DNA of 36,033 bases from an uncultured Prevotella sp. (GTDB lineage Bacteria; Bacteroidota; Bacteroidia; Bacteroidales; Bacteroidaceae). Both the position numbers and the translations under genes were made by a program. Below, piece by piece: positions 6,318 to 13,733 of the stretch. Position 1 is the stretch's first letter, and every line of letters begins with the position of its first letter. The notes beneath the pieces were generated by a model that did no database searches, was not told the origin of the DNA, and saw nothing but the letters and a program-made list of their open reading frames with translations. The stretch spans positions 1 to 36,033 of the forward strand of contig CALUFA010000024.1 of NCBI GenBank assembly GCA_944319795.1, given 5' to 3'.

Positions 6318-8105
6318 TCATATCGTGCGGCACGCATCGGCTAACCAACGGCGGTCGGCTTCGTCGTCGAGCAGCGGCGAAAGGCGGTCGCACACGGTGC
6401 GGTGGTAGTCGTTCAGCCAATCCTTTTCCTCCGGGGCGAGCATCCCGGGGATTACGGGCGCAGTGTCGATGGGGCACAGCGTGAGTGGCTCGAAGCCGAG
6501 AAAACGGCCGAACTCGGTATCGCGGTAGGGCACGGCGAGCAGCGTGTTCTCGATGCGCACGCCGAAACGGCCGGCAAGGTAAACGCCCGGCTCGTCGGTT
6601 ACGGTCATGCCCTCTACTATCGGCGCAGGCTTGTATTCCATGCGTATCTGGTGGGGGCCTTCGTGTACGTTGAGGTACGAGCCTACGCCGTGGCCCGTAC
6701 CGTGCAGGTAGTTGAGGCCGTAGCGCCATAGGTCCTTACGGGCGAGGGCGTCGAGCTGGGTGCCCGACGCGCCGCGCGGAAACTTGCAAAGTTCAAGCTG
6801 GATGTGCCCTTTCAGCACAAGGGTGTACGCAAGCCGCTCTTCGTCGGTCAAAGGGCCGAGCGCTATGGTGCGTGTAATGTCGGTGGTGCCGTCGAGATAT
6901 TGCGCTCCCGAGTCTATAAGGATGAACCCTTCGGGGCGCAGGGCTGCGTCGGTGTCAGGCTCAGCCTCGTAATGCACTATCGCCCCGTGCTCGCGGTAGG
7001 CGGCTATCGTGTCGAACGAGAGGCCGCGGTACAACGGCTGTACGGCGCGCAGGCAGGCTAACTTGTCGCCGACCGACATCTCGGTCTGCTCTCCGGCCTC
7101 GACGGCGGGGCGCAGCCAGCGCAGGAACTTCACCAAGGCCACGCCGTCGCGCAGCATCGCCTGGCGGAAGCCTTCTATCTCTACGGTGTTCTTAACGGCC
7201 TTCATCGCCGGTATGGGCGACTCTGCCGCCACCTTCAGGCACGGTGGTATATTAAATAAGGTATAACAGGTTTCGTTGCGGTCCATCAGGATGTTGTACT
7301 CGCCGTAGGCCGCAAGCGCGCGGCGCACGTCGCCATAGTCGGCCGTGGCTACGCCTTCTGCGCTTAGGTATTCACGCACCTCGGGCGACAGTTTGGCCGG
7401 GTCGACGAACAGGGTGGCCTGCTTCGGGCCGATAAGAAGGTAAGCTACGAACACTGGGTTGCAGTGAACGTCGGTGCCGCGCAGGTTGAGCGTCCAGGCG
7501 ATGTCGTCGAGGGCAGACACCAGCATGCCGTAGGCGTGTCTCTCCCTGAGGCTCCGGCGTATGCGCTCCAGCTTCTCGCGGCACGGCTCGCCGGCGTATT
7601 CCAACGGGTGGACGACTACCTTGTCGGCCGGCACGGGCGGCCGGTCGTGCCATATAACGCTGAGGGGGTCGAAGTTGGTGCGCACGGTTATGCCGCCCTC
7701 GGCACGCAGTCCGGCTATCAGCGCGTCTACCGCCGCCGCCGAGTTCACCATGCCGTCTACGCCGACCGACGGACTTTCCACCGTGGCGAGCTTCATGCCG
7801 AGCCACTTGGTTATCGTCGGCGTGCCCTCAACACGCTCTTTCATCAGTTTGAAACCGGTGCCGCGCAGCTGTTCTTCGGCCGCAATGAAATAGCGCGAAT
7901 CGGTCCAAAGGGCGGCGTCGTCCATCGTCACCACCGCCGTTCCGGCCGACCCGTTGAATCCGCTTATCCACTTACGCCCCTCCCAATGGGCAGGTACGTA
8001 TTCGCCGTTATGCGGATCGGTACTGGGGAAAATAAAAGCGTCGATGCTCTCGCGCCGCATCACTTCGCGCAAGGCTTCAATCCTGTTGCAAATAATTTGG
8101 TTCAT
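6318..8105 (-). CDS. pepP: Xaa-Pro aminopeptidase (aminopeptidase P, M24B)
   Basis: This 595-residue enzyme removes N-terminal residues preceding proline. It has the long eukaryote-like three-domain layout: two creatinase-type N-terminal domains (about 1-300), the pita-bread M24B catalytic domain (about 305-530) and a C-terminal cap (about 535-595). The dinuclear metal ligands are all present: D398 (LIDSGAQY), D409 (GTTDITRT), H472 (HGTGHGVGSYLNVHEGPH), E505 (TVTDEPG) and E519 (VRIENT). No signal peptide is seen, so it is cytoplasmic. The start MNQIICNRIEALR sits directly after a tandem-repeat leader. It is divergent from mdh, with a strong promoter at 8280-8311. Confidence 0.93.
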   Translation of the reverse strand: MNQIICNRIEALREVMRRESIDAFIFPSTDPHNGEYVPAHWEGRKWISGFNGSAGTAVVTMDDAALWTDSRYFIAAEEQLRGTGFKLMKERVEGTPTITKWLGMKLATVESPSVGVDGMVNSAAAVDALIAGLRAEGGITVRTNFDPLSVIWHDRPPVPADKVVVHPLEYAGEPCREKLERIRRSLRERHAYGMLVSALDDIAWTLNLRGTDVHCNPVFVAYLLIGPKQATLFVDPAKLSPEVREYLSAEGVATADYGDVRRALAAYGEYNILMDRNETCYTLFNIPPCLKVAAESPIPAMKAVKNTVEIEGFRQAMLRDGVALVKFLRWLRPAVEAGEQTEMSVGDKLACLRAVQPLYRGLSFDTIAAYREHGAIVHYEAEPDTDAALRPEGFILIDSGAQYLDGTTDITRTIALGPLTDEERLAYTLVLKGHIQLELCKFPRGASGTQLDALARKDLWRYGLNYLHGTGHGVGSYLNVHEGPHQIRMEYKPAPIVEGMTVTDEPGVYLAGRFGVRIENTLLAVPYRDTEFGRFLGFEPLTLCPIDTAPVIPGMLAPEEKDWLNDYHRTVCDRLSPLLDDEADRRWLADACRTI

Positions 8106-8106
8106 A

Positions 8107-8218
8107 GTTGTGTGGTTGTGGGGTTATAAGGTTGTGTGGTTTTACGGTTATACGGTTGTGGGGTTATATGGTTTTACGGTTATACGGTTGTGCGGTTGTA
8201 CGGGTTATAAGGTTGTAA
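8107..8218 (-). repeat. degenerate tandem repeat in the pepP 5' leader
   Basis: On the plus strand this is a GGTTNTA-type G/T-rich repeat; in the pepP mRNA it reads ACAACC/ATAACC. A 23-bp string starting GGTTTTACGGTTATACGG occurs exactly at 8138-8160 and again at 8170-8192. GTTGTGGGGTTATA occurs at 8115 and 8155. It abuts the start codon. Confidence 0.8.
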
Positions 8219-8231
8219 GATGTTTGTTTTC

Positions 8232-8265
8232 TCACCTTTTCGCCTTCCCACCTTTTCACCTTTTG
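8232..8265 (-). repeat. short CACCTTTT-type repeats in the pepP leader
   Basis: CACCTTTTC, GCCTTCC, CACCTTTT and CACCTTTTG follow each other. In the pepP transcript they read as repeated AAAAGGTG, purine-rich and separate from the C/A-rich repeat nearer the start codon. Confidence 0.6.
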
Positions 8266-8279
8266 TAAAATCGACATTA

Positions 8280-8311
8280 CAAAGATATGTCTTTTTAATT
8301 TTAATAACAAA
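8280..8311 (-). promoter_or_regulatory. pepP promoter
   Basis: TTTG (8308-8311), 20 bp, TATCTTTG (8280-8287) on the minus strand is an exact consensus match. It predicts a leader of about 165 nt that includes both repeat tracts. Confidence 0.75.
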
Positions 8312-8350
8312 CTAAAAGGAGAATAAATACCGCATATTCATCTTTTTTCG

Positions 8351-8358
8351 TATCTTTG
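8351..8358 (+). promoter_or_regulatory. mdh promoter (-7 element)
   Basis: TATCTTTG followed by CA is an exact -7 match; the -33 region is not convincing. The predicted mdh leader is about 145 nt, and an interrupted 21-nt inverted repeat (8370-8390 with 8449-8469) spans most of it. Confidence 0.6.
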
Positions 8359-8369
8359 CACAGACGGAA

Positions 8370-8469
8370 ACAAGTAACAATAAGACAAGCAAACAAGGGA
8401 ATTTGCAGTTCCGGGCGCATCCCTCTAATTTACAAACTTCATTTGCAGGCTTGCTTATCCGTCACTTGT
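8370..8469 (+). promoter_or_regulatory. inverted repeat spanning the mdh 5' leader
   Basis: ACAAGTAACAATAAGACAAGC (8370-8390, written in two parts: ACAAGTAACA and ATAAGACAAGC) can pair with 8449-8469, whose reverse complement reads ACAAGTGACGG then ATAAGCAAGC. The match needs one indel and a few mismatches. No known riboswitch class is recognised. Confidence 0.4.
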
Positions 8470-8511
8470 CAACTAAAAAGAATGTCTTAACATATAAAAC
8501 ACTAAGTTACT

Positions 8512-9504
8512 ATGGAATTTTTAACTAACGAGAAACTTACAATCGTCGGCGCAGCCGGAATGATTGGTTCAAACATGGTTCAGACTGCTCTTACCATGCG
8601 TCTGACTAACGACATCTGCCTTTACGACGTGTTCTCACCCGAAGGAGTGGCTGAGGAAATGCGCCAGAGCGGCTTCGGCGACGTGAAAATAACCGCTACT
8701 ACCGACGCTAAGGAGGCATTCACCAACGCCAAGTACATCATCTCTTCGGGCGGCGCTCCCCGTAAGGCCGGCATGACCCGCGAAGACCTTTTGAAAGGAA
8801 ACTGCGAAATAGCCGAGGGCCTCGGCAAGAACATCAAGGAGTATTGCCCCGACGTTAAGCACGTAGTGATAATCTTCAACCCCGCCGACCTTACCGGCCT
8901 CGTAACCCTTCTCTACTCAGGCTTGAAGCCTTCACAGGTTACAACACTCGCCGCACTCGACTCTACGCGCCTGCAGAGCGCGCTCGCAAAGAAGTTCAAC
9001 GTAATGCAAAGCGAGGTTAAGGGATGCGCCACATACGGAGGCCACGGCGAGCAGATGGCTGTGTTCGGTTCTCATGTAACCATCGACGGCAAGCCCCTAA
9101 CCGAGATTATCGGCACTCCGGAGTTCACTAACGAGGAGTGGGAGCAGATGAAGACCGACGTTACTAAGGGCGGAGCCAAGATTATCGAGCTGCGCGGACG
9201 CTCTTCATTCCAAAGCCCGGCTTACCTTTCAGTAGAGATGATACGCTCGGTTATGGGCGGCGAGCCGTTCAAGTATCCTGTCGGAACTTACGTTTCAACC
9301 GACAAGTACAACCACATCATGATGGCGATGAACACAACGCTCGACACAACCGGCGCACACTACACCGTACCGCAGGGCACGGCCGAGGAGAACGCCAAGC
9401 TCGACGCAAGCTATGAGCACCTCTGCAAGATGCGCGACGAGCTGGTAACGCTGAACATCGTACCCGAAATCTCTAAGTGGAACGAAATCAACCCGAACCT
9501 GTAA
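8512..9504 (+). CDS. mdh: malate dehydrogenase (NAD-dependent)
   Basis: A 330-residue cytoplasmic LDH/MDH-superfamily enzyme that interconverts malate and oxaloacetate. In Bacteroidales it serves the reductive branch leading to fumarate, succinate and propionate. Residues 1-150 form the Rossmann domain with GAAGMIG (13-19) and D39 ending the second strand, as expected for NAD. Catalytic and substrate residues are visible: R84 and R90 (GGAPRKAGMTRED), D150 and R153 (LDSTRL), H178 (YGGHGE). The three Arg positions are those of MDH-type enzymes. It is monocistronic, with a -7 element at 8351 and a strong terminator at 9527. Confidence 0.95.
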   Translation: MEFLTNEKLTIVGAAGMIGSNMVQTALTMRLTNDICLYDVFSPEGVAEEMRQSGFGDVKITATTDAKEAFTNAKYIISSGGAPRKAGMTREDLLKGNCEIAEGLGKNIKEYCPDVKHVVIIFNPADLTGLVTLLYSGLKPSQVTTLAALDSTRLQSALAKKFNVMQSEVKGCATYGGHGEQMAVFGSHVTIDGKPLTEIIGTPEFTNEEWEQMKTDVTKGGAKIIELRGRSSFQSPAYLSVEMIRSVMGGEPFKYPVGTYVSTDKYNHIMMAMNTTLDTTGAHYTVPQGTAEENAKLDASYEHLCKMRDELVTLNIVPEISKWNEINPNL

Positions 9505-9526
9505 TAACTACTTTTTTCATACGCAA

Positions 9527-9563
9527 CGGGGCGCGCCTGACTTGAGGTGCGCCCCGCTTTTCG
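9527..9563 (+). terminator. mdh rho-independent terminator
   Basis: CGGGGCGCGCCT (9527-9538) pairs with AGGTGCGCCCCG (9545-9556) across a 6-nt loop, with one G-T pair. CTTTTCGTTT follows. It starts 23 bp after the mdh stop. Confidence 0.85.
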
Positions 9564-9596
9564 TTTATTTTGCACAAAAGCAAGTCCTTATATGCT

Positions 9597-9853
9597 ACGT
9601 GAGTTCTGTATAAGAAAAATGTAATCATTCTAAAAACAAATTACATCATTCTAAACTGTAAGAAGTCTAAGAAGTCTGCGGCATACTGTCATTCTGGGCC
9701 GGGACCCGGAATCCAGGGAACACGCTTTCGTCAACAACTTGGTTGCATATACTGGATTCCGGGTCCCGGCCCGGAATGACAGTATGCTGCAGACTTCTTA
9801 AATCCAATACAACACGATACTTTTTATGGAATAATTCTTATACCGAACTGACT
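9597..9853. repeat. nested palindromic repeat element, copy A
   Basis: The element is bounded by inverted ends: GAGTTCTGTATAAGAA at 9601-9616 and TTCTTATACCGAACTGAC at 9835-9852. It contains a 48-bp inverted repeat (9669-9716 with 9752-9799, two mismatches, 35-bp loop) with the motif CATTCYGGGCCGGGACCCGG, plus a small hairpin (ATGTAAT/ATTACAT). Its 9655-9716 part is homologous to copy B at 15231-15290, and its right arm to 1604-1663. No protein is encoded. It looks like a non-autonomous mobile or REP-like element. Confidence 0.8.
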
Positions 9854-9921
9854 TGTTATTTGGCAACTTATATGCTTCCAACCGAATTCTTTGCGGAAAC
9901 TAATAAATTTTTTATTCAACG

Positions 9922-10119
9922 TTTTAATGTCACAATGTCACATCATGGCTCTACATTCTGATTACCAATAAGTTACGTTGTGACATTGGACGCAGTGCCA
10001 CGTTCACTACTTTCACGTTGGAGTGGTGAATGTGGTGAACGTGCCAACATCTTAATGTCACGACGCAACACCGTGACGGTCAACGGCTTATACAGTGATG
10101 TGACATTGTGACATTAAAA
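9922..10119. repeat. 198-bp element with perfect 24-bp inverted ends
   Basis: TTTTAATGTCACAATGTCAC... (9922-9945) is the exact inverse of 10096-10119. Inside there is an imperfect hairpin around CACGTTCAC (about 9991-10046) and a second inverted GTGACATT pair, so the ATGTCAC motif recurs in both directions. No clear flanking target-site duplication or coding region is seen. Confidence 0.75.
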
Positions 10120-10156
10120 TCCCGAACAAAAATATTTATGAATGTCCGCAATCGTA

Positions 10157-10201
10157 AAAGATTATTCGTCGTGTTTGGCAATAACACAACGAATAGTCTT
10201 T
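10157..10201 (-). terminator. 19-bp hairpin, candidate terminator of the CMD-cupin gene
   Basis: AAAGATTATTCGTCGTGTT (10157-10175) pairs with 10183-10201; its two mismatches are compatible with G-U in one orientation. On the minus strand the stem ends in CTTTTACG, a modest T tract. It is about 120 bp past the CMD-cupin stop, with repeat locus 2 in between. Confidence 0.45.
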
Positions 10202-10288
10202 GCGTTTGCCGCTTTTCATAGTGTAAAAGGCCATGTTTCAGTCTTCAAGACACTGTTTCTTGCCTTTTGAAAGACGGCCTTTCACACT
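10201..10288. repeat. four tandem 22-bp dyad units (locus 2)
   Basis: Units start at 10201, 10223, 10245 and 10267. GTAAAAGGCCATG (10223) and TTGAAAGACGGCCTTTCA (10267) are clearest; 10201 (TTTGCCGCTTTTCATAGT) and 10245 are degenerate. The outer parts also pair with each other (10220-10232 with 10276-10288, one mismatch). A TTCTTATACCGGACTCACG end motif of the other repeat family follows directly. Confidence 0.6.
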
Positions 10289-10322
10289 ATTCTTATACCG
10301 GACTCACGACGTTACCGTTGCT

Positions 10323-11438
10323 TCACTTCAACTTGTCGTATTCTTCATCCGTCACCGCTTCCAACCATTCGTTGGATGCGCCTTCGGCAGGCAGGGAAAT
10401 GGCAATGTGCTGGAACCATGAACCGGCGGTTGCTCCGTGCCAGTGTTTTACTTCGGCTGGGATGTTCACCACGTCGCCGGGGCGGAGCTTGCGGGCCGGC
10501 TTTCCCCATTCTTGGTACCAGCCTTCGCCGCCCACGCAGATAAGTATCTGGCCGCCTTTGTGGTGGATGTGCCAGTTGTTGCTGCAGCGCGGCTCAAACG
10601 TCACGTTCGACATCGGCAGGCCTTCCGTGAGCAGTGGGGCGAGGTAGCTGTTGCCGGTGAAATACCGGGCGTATGCCGTATTTGGTTCTCCCTTCGGGAA
10701 CATCATGTTATCCACGGGCTTGCCTTCGTTGAACGGCTCTCCGTATACTTCCGCAATCGCCTTGGCGGCACGGTAAGCCTCCGTGTCTCCAACATAGGCT
10801 GCCAGTACATGGGGAATGGCGTGTATCTCCTCATCGCTGACACCCATGTTCCTTGCGCCGCTGATGTGCGATTTCAATTGCGGTTCCACGCCCTGCATGG
10901 AAGCCAGCGCGCTGACGGTAACTATCTCGCGTTCGGCATGGGTAAGGATGTCGCGTGCGAAAATGTCACCGAACAGATGCGCCTTCAGGTAGTAGTCGGT
11001 TGCCGGGGCGAAGGCGTAGTCGAATGGTTTGCCGCCACACAGTTTGGTCTGCACGGCCGTGCCCTGTGCCAAAGCGTCGTAATCGGGGGCAAGCGGCGAG
11101 GCGTCCTTGCCACGTCGGTCTTCAATGCCTTTCGCCTTCCGGTCTGCCAGCACGCTTTGCAAAGCGCCAAGCCCGTTCAGGCTGCGCGGAAATCCGGTGT
11201 AGGCATACAGGTGCGAGAGTGCTTCTTTCGCTTCGTTGACGGTCAGTCCGCCGTCCAAGGCATCCGTGAGAGCGGTTTTCAAGCCTTCGATGTCGCCTTT
11301 CGCCTCGAAAGCGGCTATCACTGCCAGGTGTTGCTGTTTCTTGTTCAATACTTCCATATCGTTTTGTGCTTTGATTGTCGATAAGCCGCATGCCATGATG
11401 ACTAATGCGCAGGCGGCCATTCTGATTATTCTGTTCAT
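10323..11438 (-). CDS. exported carboxymuconolactone decarboxylase-like / cupin fusion protein
   Basis: A 371-residue protein with an N-terminal signal peptide (about 1-24, ending STIKAQ). Two carboxymuconolactone decarboxylase (CMD/PcaC-type) helical units lie at about 35-110 and 145-230; the second contains AEREIVTVSALASMQGV and lacks the AhpD CxxC redox pair. A C-terminal cupin_2 barrel spans about 265-350, with metal-site candidates H290, H292 and Q297 (NNWHIHHKGGQILICVGGEG) and H332/H334 (PAEVKHWHG). CMD-cupin fusions are known in many bacteria but their substrate is generally unclear. Export to the periplasm is inferred. It appears to be transcribed alone. Confidence 0.85.
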   Translation of the reverse strand: MNRIIRMAACALVIMACGLSTIKAQNDMEVLNKKQQHLAVIAAFEAKGDIEGLKTALTDALDGGLTVNEAKEALSHLYAYTGFPRSLNGLGALQSVLADRKAKGIEDRRGKDASPLAPDYDALAQGTAVQTKLCGGKPFDYAFAPATDYYLKAHLFGDIFARDILTHAEREIVTVSALASMQGVEPQLKSHISGARNMGVSDEEIHAIPHVLAAYVGDTEAYRAAKAIAEVYGEPFNEGKPVDNMMFPKGEPNTAYARYFTGNSYLAPLLTEGLPMSNVTFEPRCSNNWHIHHKGGQILICVGGEGWYQEWGKPARKLRPGDVVNIPAEVKHWHGATAGSWFQHIAISLPAEGASNEWLEAVTDEEYDKLK

Positions 11439-11466
11439 AACCCGTTTATATTTTGATTTCCTGTTT

Positions 11467-11475
11467 GCAAAGTTA
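11467..11475 (-). promoter_or_regulatory. CMD-cupin gene promoter (-7 element)
   Basis: TAACTTTGC on the minus strand lies 29 bp before the start codon. It is an exact -7 match with no clear -33 box. Confidence 0.5.
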
Positions 11476-11532
11476 CAGCGATGCGCCGGAAAACAGGGTA
11501 AACAAATTACGGATACTCGAACCGTTTTTACG

Positions 11533-11571
11533 GAAAATCCCCTGCAAGCCCGTCACTGCTTGCAGGGGATT
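11533..11571 (-). terminator. 14-bp hairpin, terminator of the DUF4595 lipoprotein gene
   Basis: AATCCCCTGCAAGC (11536-11549) pairs perfectly with GCTTGCAGGGGATT (11558-11571). On the minus strand the stem runs into ATTTTCC. A T run also exists on the plus side (11577-11582), so it may work both ways. It is about 70 bp after the gene ending at 11642. Confidence 0.65.
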
Positions 11572-11641
11572 CCCGATTTTTTAATCATAAATCACGGCGA
11601 CGGTTTTTCCCGTCTTCTTCCTTCGTGCCCGTGGAAGATTT

Positions 11642-13231
11642 TTAGTCCATGAAGCTGAAGTATTTGGTGCTGGTGCTGCCGCTGTTTCCGGTCATTGTGA
11701 AGCTGTTGTCAGTCCAAGTGTATGTTGTTACGTTGCCTTCGTCGCTTGTCTCGCTTGCCAGCAGGTGGCGCGGAGCCTTGCCTAAAAGACCGGCGTAATA
11801 GATGAGTTCAACCTCGTCGAGGTCGACCGAGAACATGCGGTAATACATCATGATGCCGTTCGAGTTGAGTCCGCTGCCGTATGCGTAGTCGTAATAGCTT
11901 ACGTTGCCTCGTTCAGAGACATAGCTTACCTTTGTAAGGTCGCCGTCTGTCCATGTAAGGGTGTAGTCGCGGCCGTTGCGGTCGTCCTTCAAGGCAGTGA
12001 CGTGCCCGTCGGCGTCGTATTCGAACGTCTTTGTGTATACATCCTCGCCGTAGTAGTCATGGCTTGTCTGTACGATCTTCTCGGCGAATCCTTGTTTGTT
12101 GAGCGTTATGTCGAACTCGTCGCGGTAGCCCGACTCTTCAAGTACGGCGTAGACGTCGGGGCCTTCAGCTCCGGTCAGGTAGTTGTATTTGAAGGTCATG
12201 GTCTCGTCGCCGTCGATGATTTGCGTCAGGTATCCGTTTTCGTAAACCATGCGCATGCCGTCAATTTCCTTGAGCAGCTTGCCCGTGAACACTTTGCCGA
12301 GGGGCGATTGGCCTTCGGGCAGGCCGGCGTCGGGCGTTGTGGGCGCGTCGTCGGTTACGAGGTAAGTCCACGACTCGTCGCGTCCGTACTCGTCTTCCCA
12401 CTTGTCGTGTATCATGGCGCGGTTGCCGTCGAAGGTTATCGTGCAGTAGTCGCCCGTCCATTCGCCGTCCCAGGCGTAGTATATGGTGCCGTTCTTGCGG
12501 CTTTTCCATTTCCATTCGGCTACGCCGATAGAGCCGTCGAGGTATGACACTAAGTACGTACCCGACTTCGACAATACCACTTCTACGGGCATGTCGTAGC
12601 CGTCGGCGCCGGGATTCTCGGGCGTTACGGTCATGTCTTCGGTCTCGCCGGTCTCCTTGTCGTAGTACACGTCGCGTATTTTTTCAATCCTCCATGTGCG
12701 GCATAGGGCGTTGGTAATGTCGTCGCCGCTCATCGTGGGCTCTTTCTTCGCGTCGTACTGCGTAGTCTGTCCGCCCTGCGTAGTCACCTCGATGCTGGTC
12801 ACCTTGCCGCCAGAGTATCCGAGCTTGATCGTGCCGAAGCCTTCGAGTGCGAACTCGTTGCCGCCGAGTCTGGTGAACGTGCCGTAGATGATGCCGTCGT
12901 ACTGCGTGGCGCGCGTCTGTCCTTCGGCCTTGCCGTTGTTGAGCAGCGACCGCCTGCGGCTTTTGGCCGCGCCGTTTTCCGGTGCGTTGTAGTAGCCTCC
13001 GCCGTAGCTTAGCGTCACGATGTAGTTGCCGCTTGCGCTAAGCTCGATGTTCTCGTAGGGAGAGTCGGCCGACGTGATTTCGTACTTTCCGCTTACCTCT
13101 TCATACTCCGGCGTGGGTAGGTTTACGTTTCCTACGCCGTCGCCGTCGTCGTCACTGCTGCACGCCGTGGTGCATACGGCCGAGCAGATGAACAGCAGGG
13201 CCATCATCAGAATGCTGCTTTTCTTTTTCAT
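11642..13231 (-). CDS. surface-type lipoprotein with C-terminal DUF4595 domain
   Basis: A 529-residue lipoprotein. The type II signal peptide ends CTTAC with Cys24, followed by SSDDDGDG, an acidic surface-export signal. The region to about 300 contains two beta-rich lipocalin-like stretches (KYEITSADSPYENIELSASG and WRIEKIRDVYYDKETGE). The C-terminal about 220 residues match DUF4595 by pattern: FKYNYLTG, FEYDADGHVTALKDD, YTLTWTDGDLTKVSY, YYAGLLGKAPRHL. DUF4595 proteins are mostly Bacteroidetes lipoproteins of unknown function. An unusually long leader precedes it, with a -7 element 337 bp upstream. Confidence 0.8.
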   Translation of the reverse strand: MKKKSSILMMALLFICSAVCTTACSSDDDGDGVGNVNLPTPEYEEVSGKYEITSADSPYENIELSASGNYIVTLSYGGGYYNAPENGAAKSRRRSLLNNGKAEGQTRATQYDGIIYGTFTRLGGNEFALEGFGTIKLGYSGGKVTSIEVTTQGGQTTQYDAKKEPTMSGDDITNALCRTWRIEKIRDVYYDKETGETEDMTVTPENPGADGYDMPVEVVLSKSGTYLVSYLDGSIGVAEWKWKSRKNGTIYYAWDGEWTGDYCTITFDGNRAMIHDKWEDEYGRDESWTYLVTDDAPTTPDAGLPEGQSPLGKVFTGKLLKEIDGMRMVYENGYLTQIIDGDETMTFKYNYLTGAEGPDVYAVLEESGYRDEFDITLNKQGFAEKIVQTSHDYYGEDVYTKTFEYDADGHVTALKDDRNGRDYTLTWTDGDLTKVSYVSERGNVSYYDYAYGSGLNSNGIMMYYRMFSVDLDEVELIYYAGLLGKAPRHLLASETSDEGNVTTYTWTDNSFTMTGNSGSTSTKYFSFMD

Positions 13232-13440
13232 AATGTTTAATGTTTTTGTATTATTGTGTATTTGGTTGGTTTATGGGCATGACGCTGCCTGCCGTGGCCG
13301 TAGCTCCGGTCATGGCGTTGGTTGTGAATAAGGTTGAACTTGAGCCTCTGCGGCAAATCTTCCCGTTTCGTTGCATTGAATAACCTTTCGCGCGGCTGCA
13401 CCGCGTGCGGCGCAGCCGTTTCCGAATTATTCTGCAAGAC

Positions 13441-13561
13441 GGGACGCAGACGATAGTTTGTAAGTTGTTACGGGAGAAGAGCCGTCCCATTACTTTCAGC
13501 CGGGGAATGTCCCTGCCGAATTGCCGAGGTAATGTAATCTCCCGTCAGGAAAAACCTGATT
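13441..13561 (-). promoter_or_regulatory. candidate structured 5' leader of the DUF4595 lipoprotein gene
   Basis: After the -7 element at 13568-13576 the predicted RNA starts with a small hairpin (CAGG-AAAAA-CCTG on the plus strand, 13546-13558). ACGGGAGA/TCTCCCGT (13470-13477 with 13538-13545), enclosing ATTAC/GTAAT (13489-13493 with 13529-13533), can form a long stem. GGGACG/CGTCCC (13441-13446 with 13483-13488) crosses it. No known riboswitch consensus is recognised. The 502-bp gap 13232-13733 holds no gene. Confidence 0.4.
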
Positions 13562-13567
13562 TGCGCC

Positions 13568-13576
13568 GCAAAGGTA
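13568..13576 (-). promoter_or_regulatory. DUF4595 lipoprotein promoter (-7 element)
   Basis: TACCTTTGC on the minus strand is an exact -7 match. It is the best promoter candidate for the lipoprotein gene and implies a leader of about 330 nt. Confidence 0.5.
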
Positions 13577-13696
13577 TTGAATATTTACCGAATAAGAACC
13601 GTGCCTGATGTTAAATCTTATTAATATAGGCTTGCCGCGGCCTTAAGCAGGGTGCGCGCGCCGGGGTGGGGTACGTTCCGTTACGCCTTTATTTAG

Positions 13697-13704
13697 TATA
13701 TTTG
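13697..13704 (+). promoter_or_regulatory. MscS-type channel gene promoter (-7 element)
   Basis: TATATTTG followed by C lies 29 bp before the ATG at 13734. The -33 region is weak. Confidence 0.55.
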
Positions 13705-13733
13705 CAGGCGTTAAACTGTAACAGAATGGCATT

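Noticed and set aside
13441-13561. Cobalamin or TPP riboswitch in the DUF4595 leader.
   Set aside because: I looked for the B12-box-like CCCGCAACTGT and the TPP CTGAGA motifs. Only loose resemblance was found, so no class is assigned.
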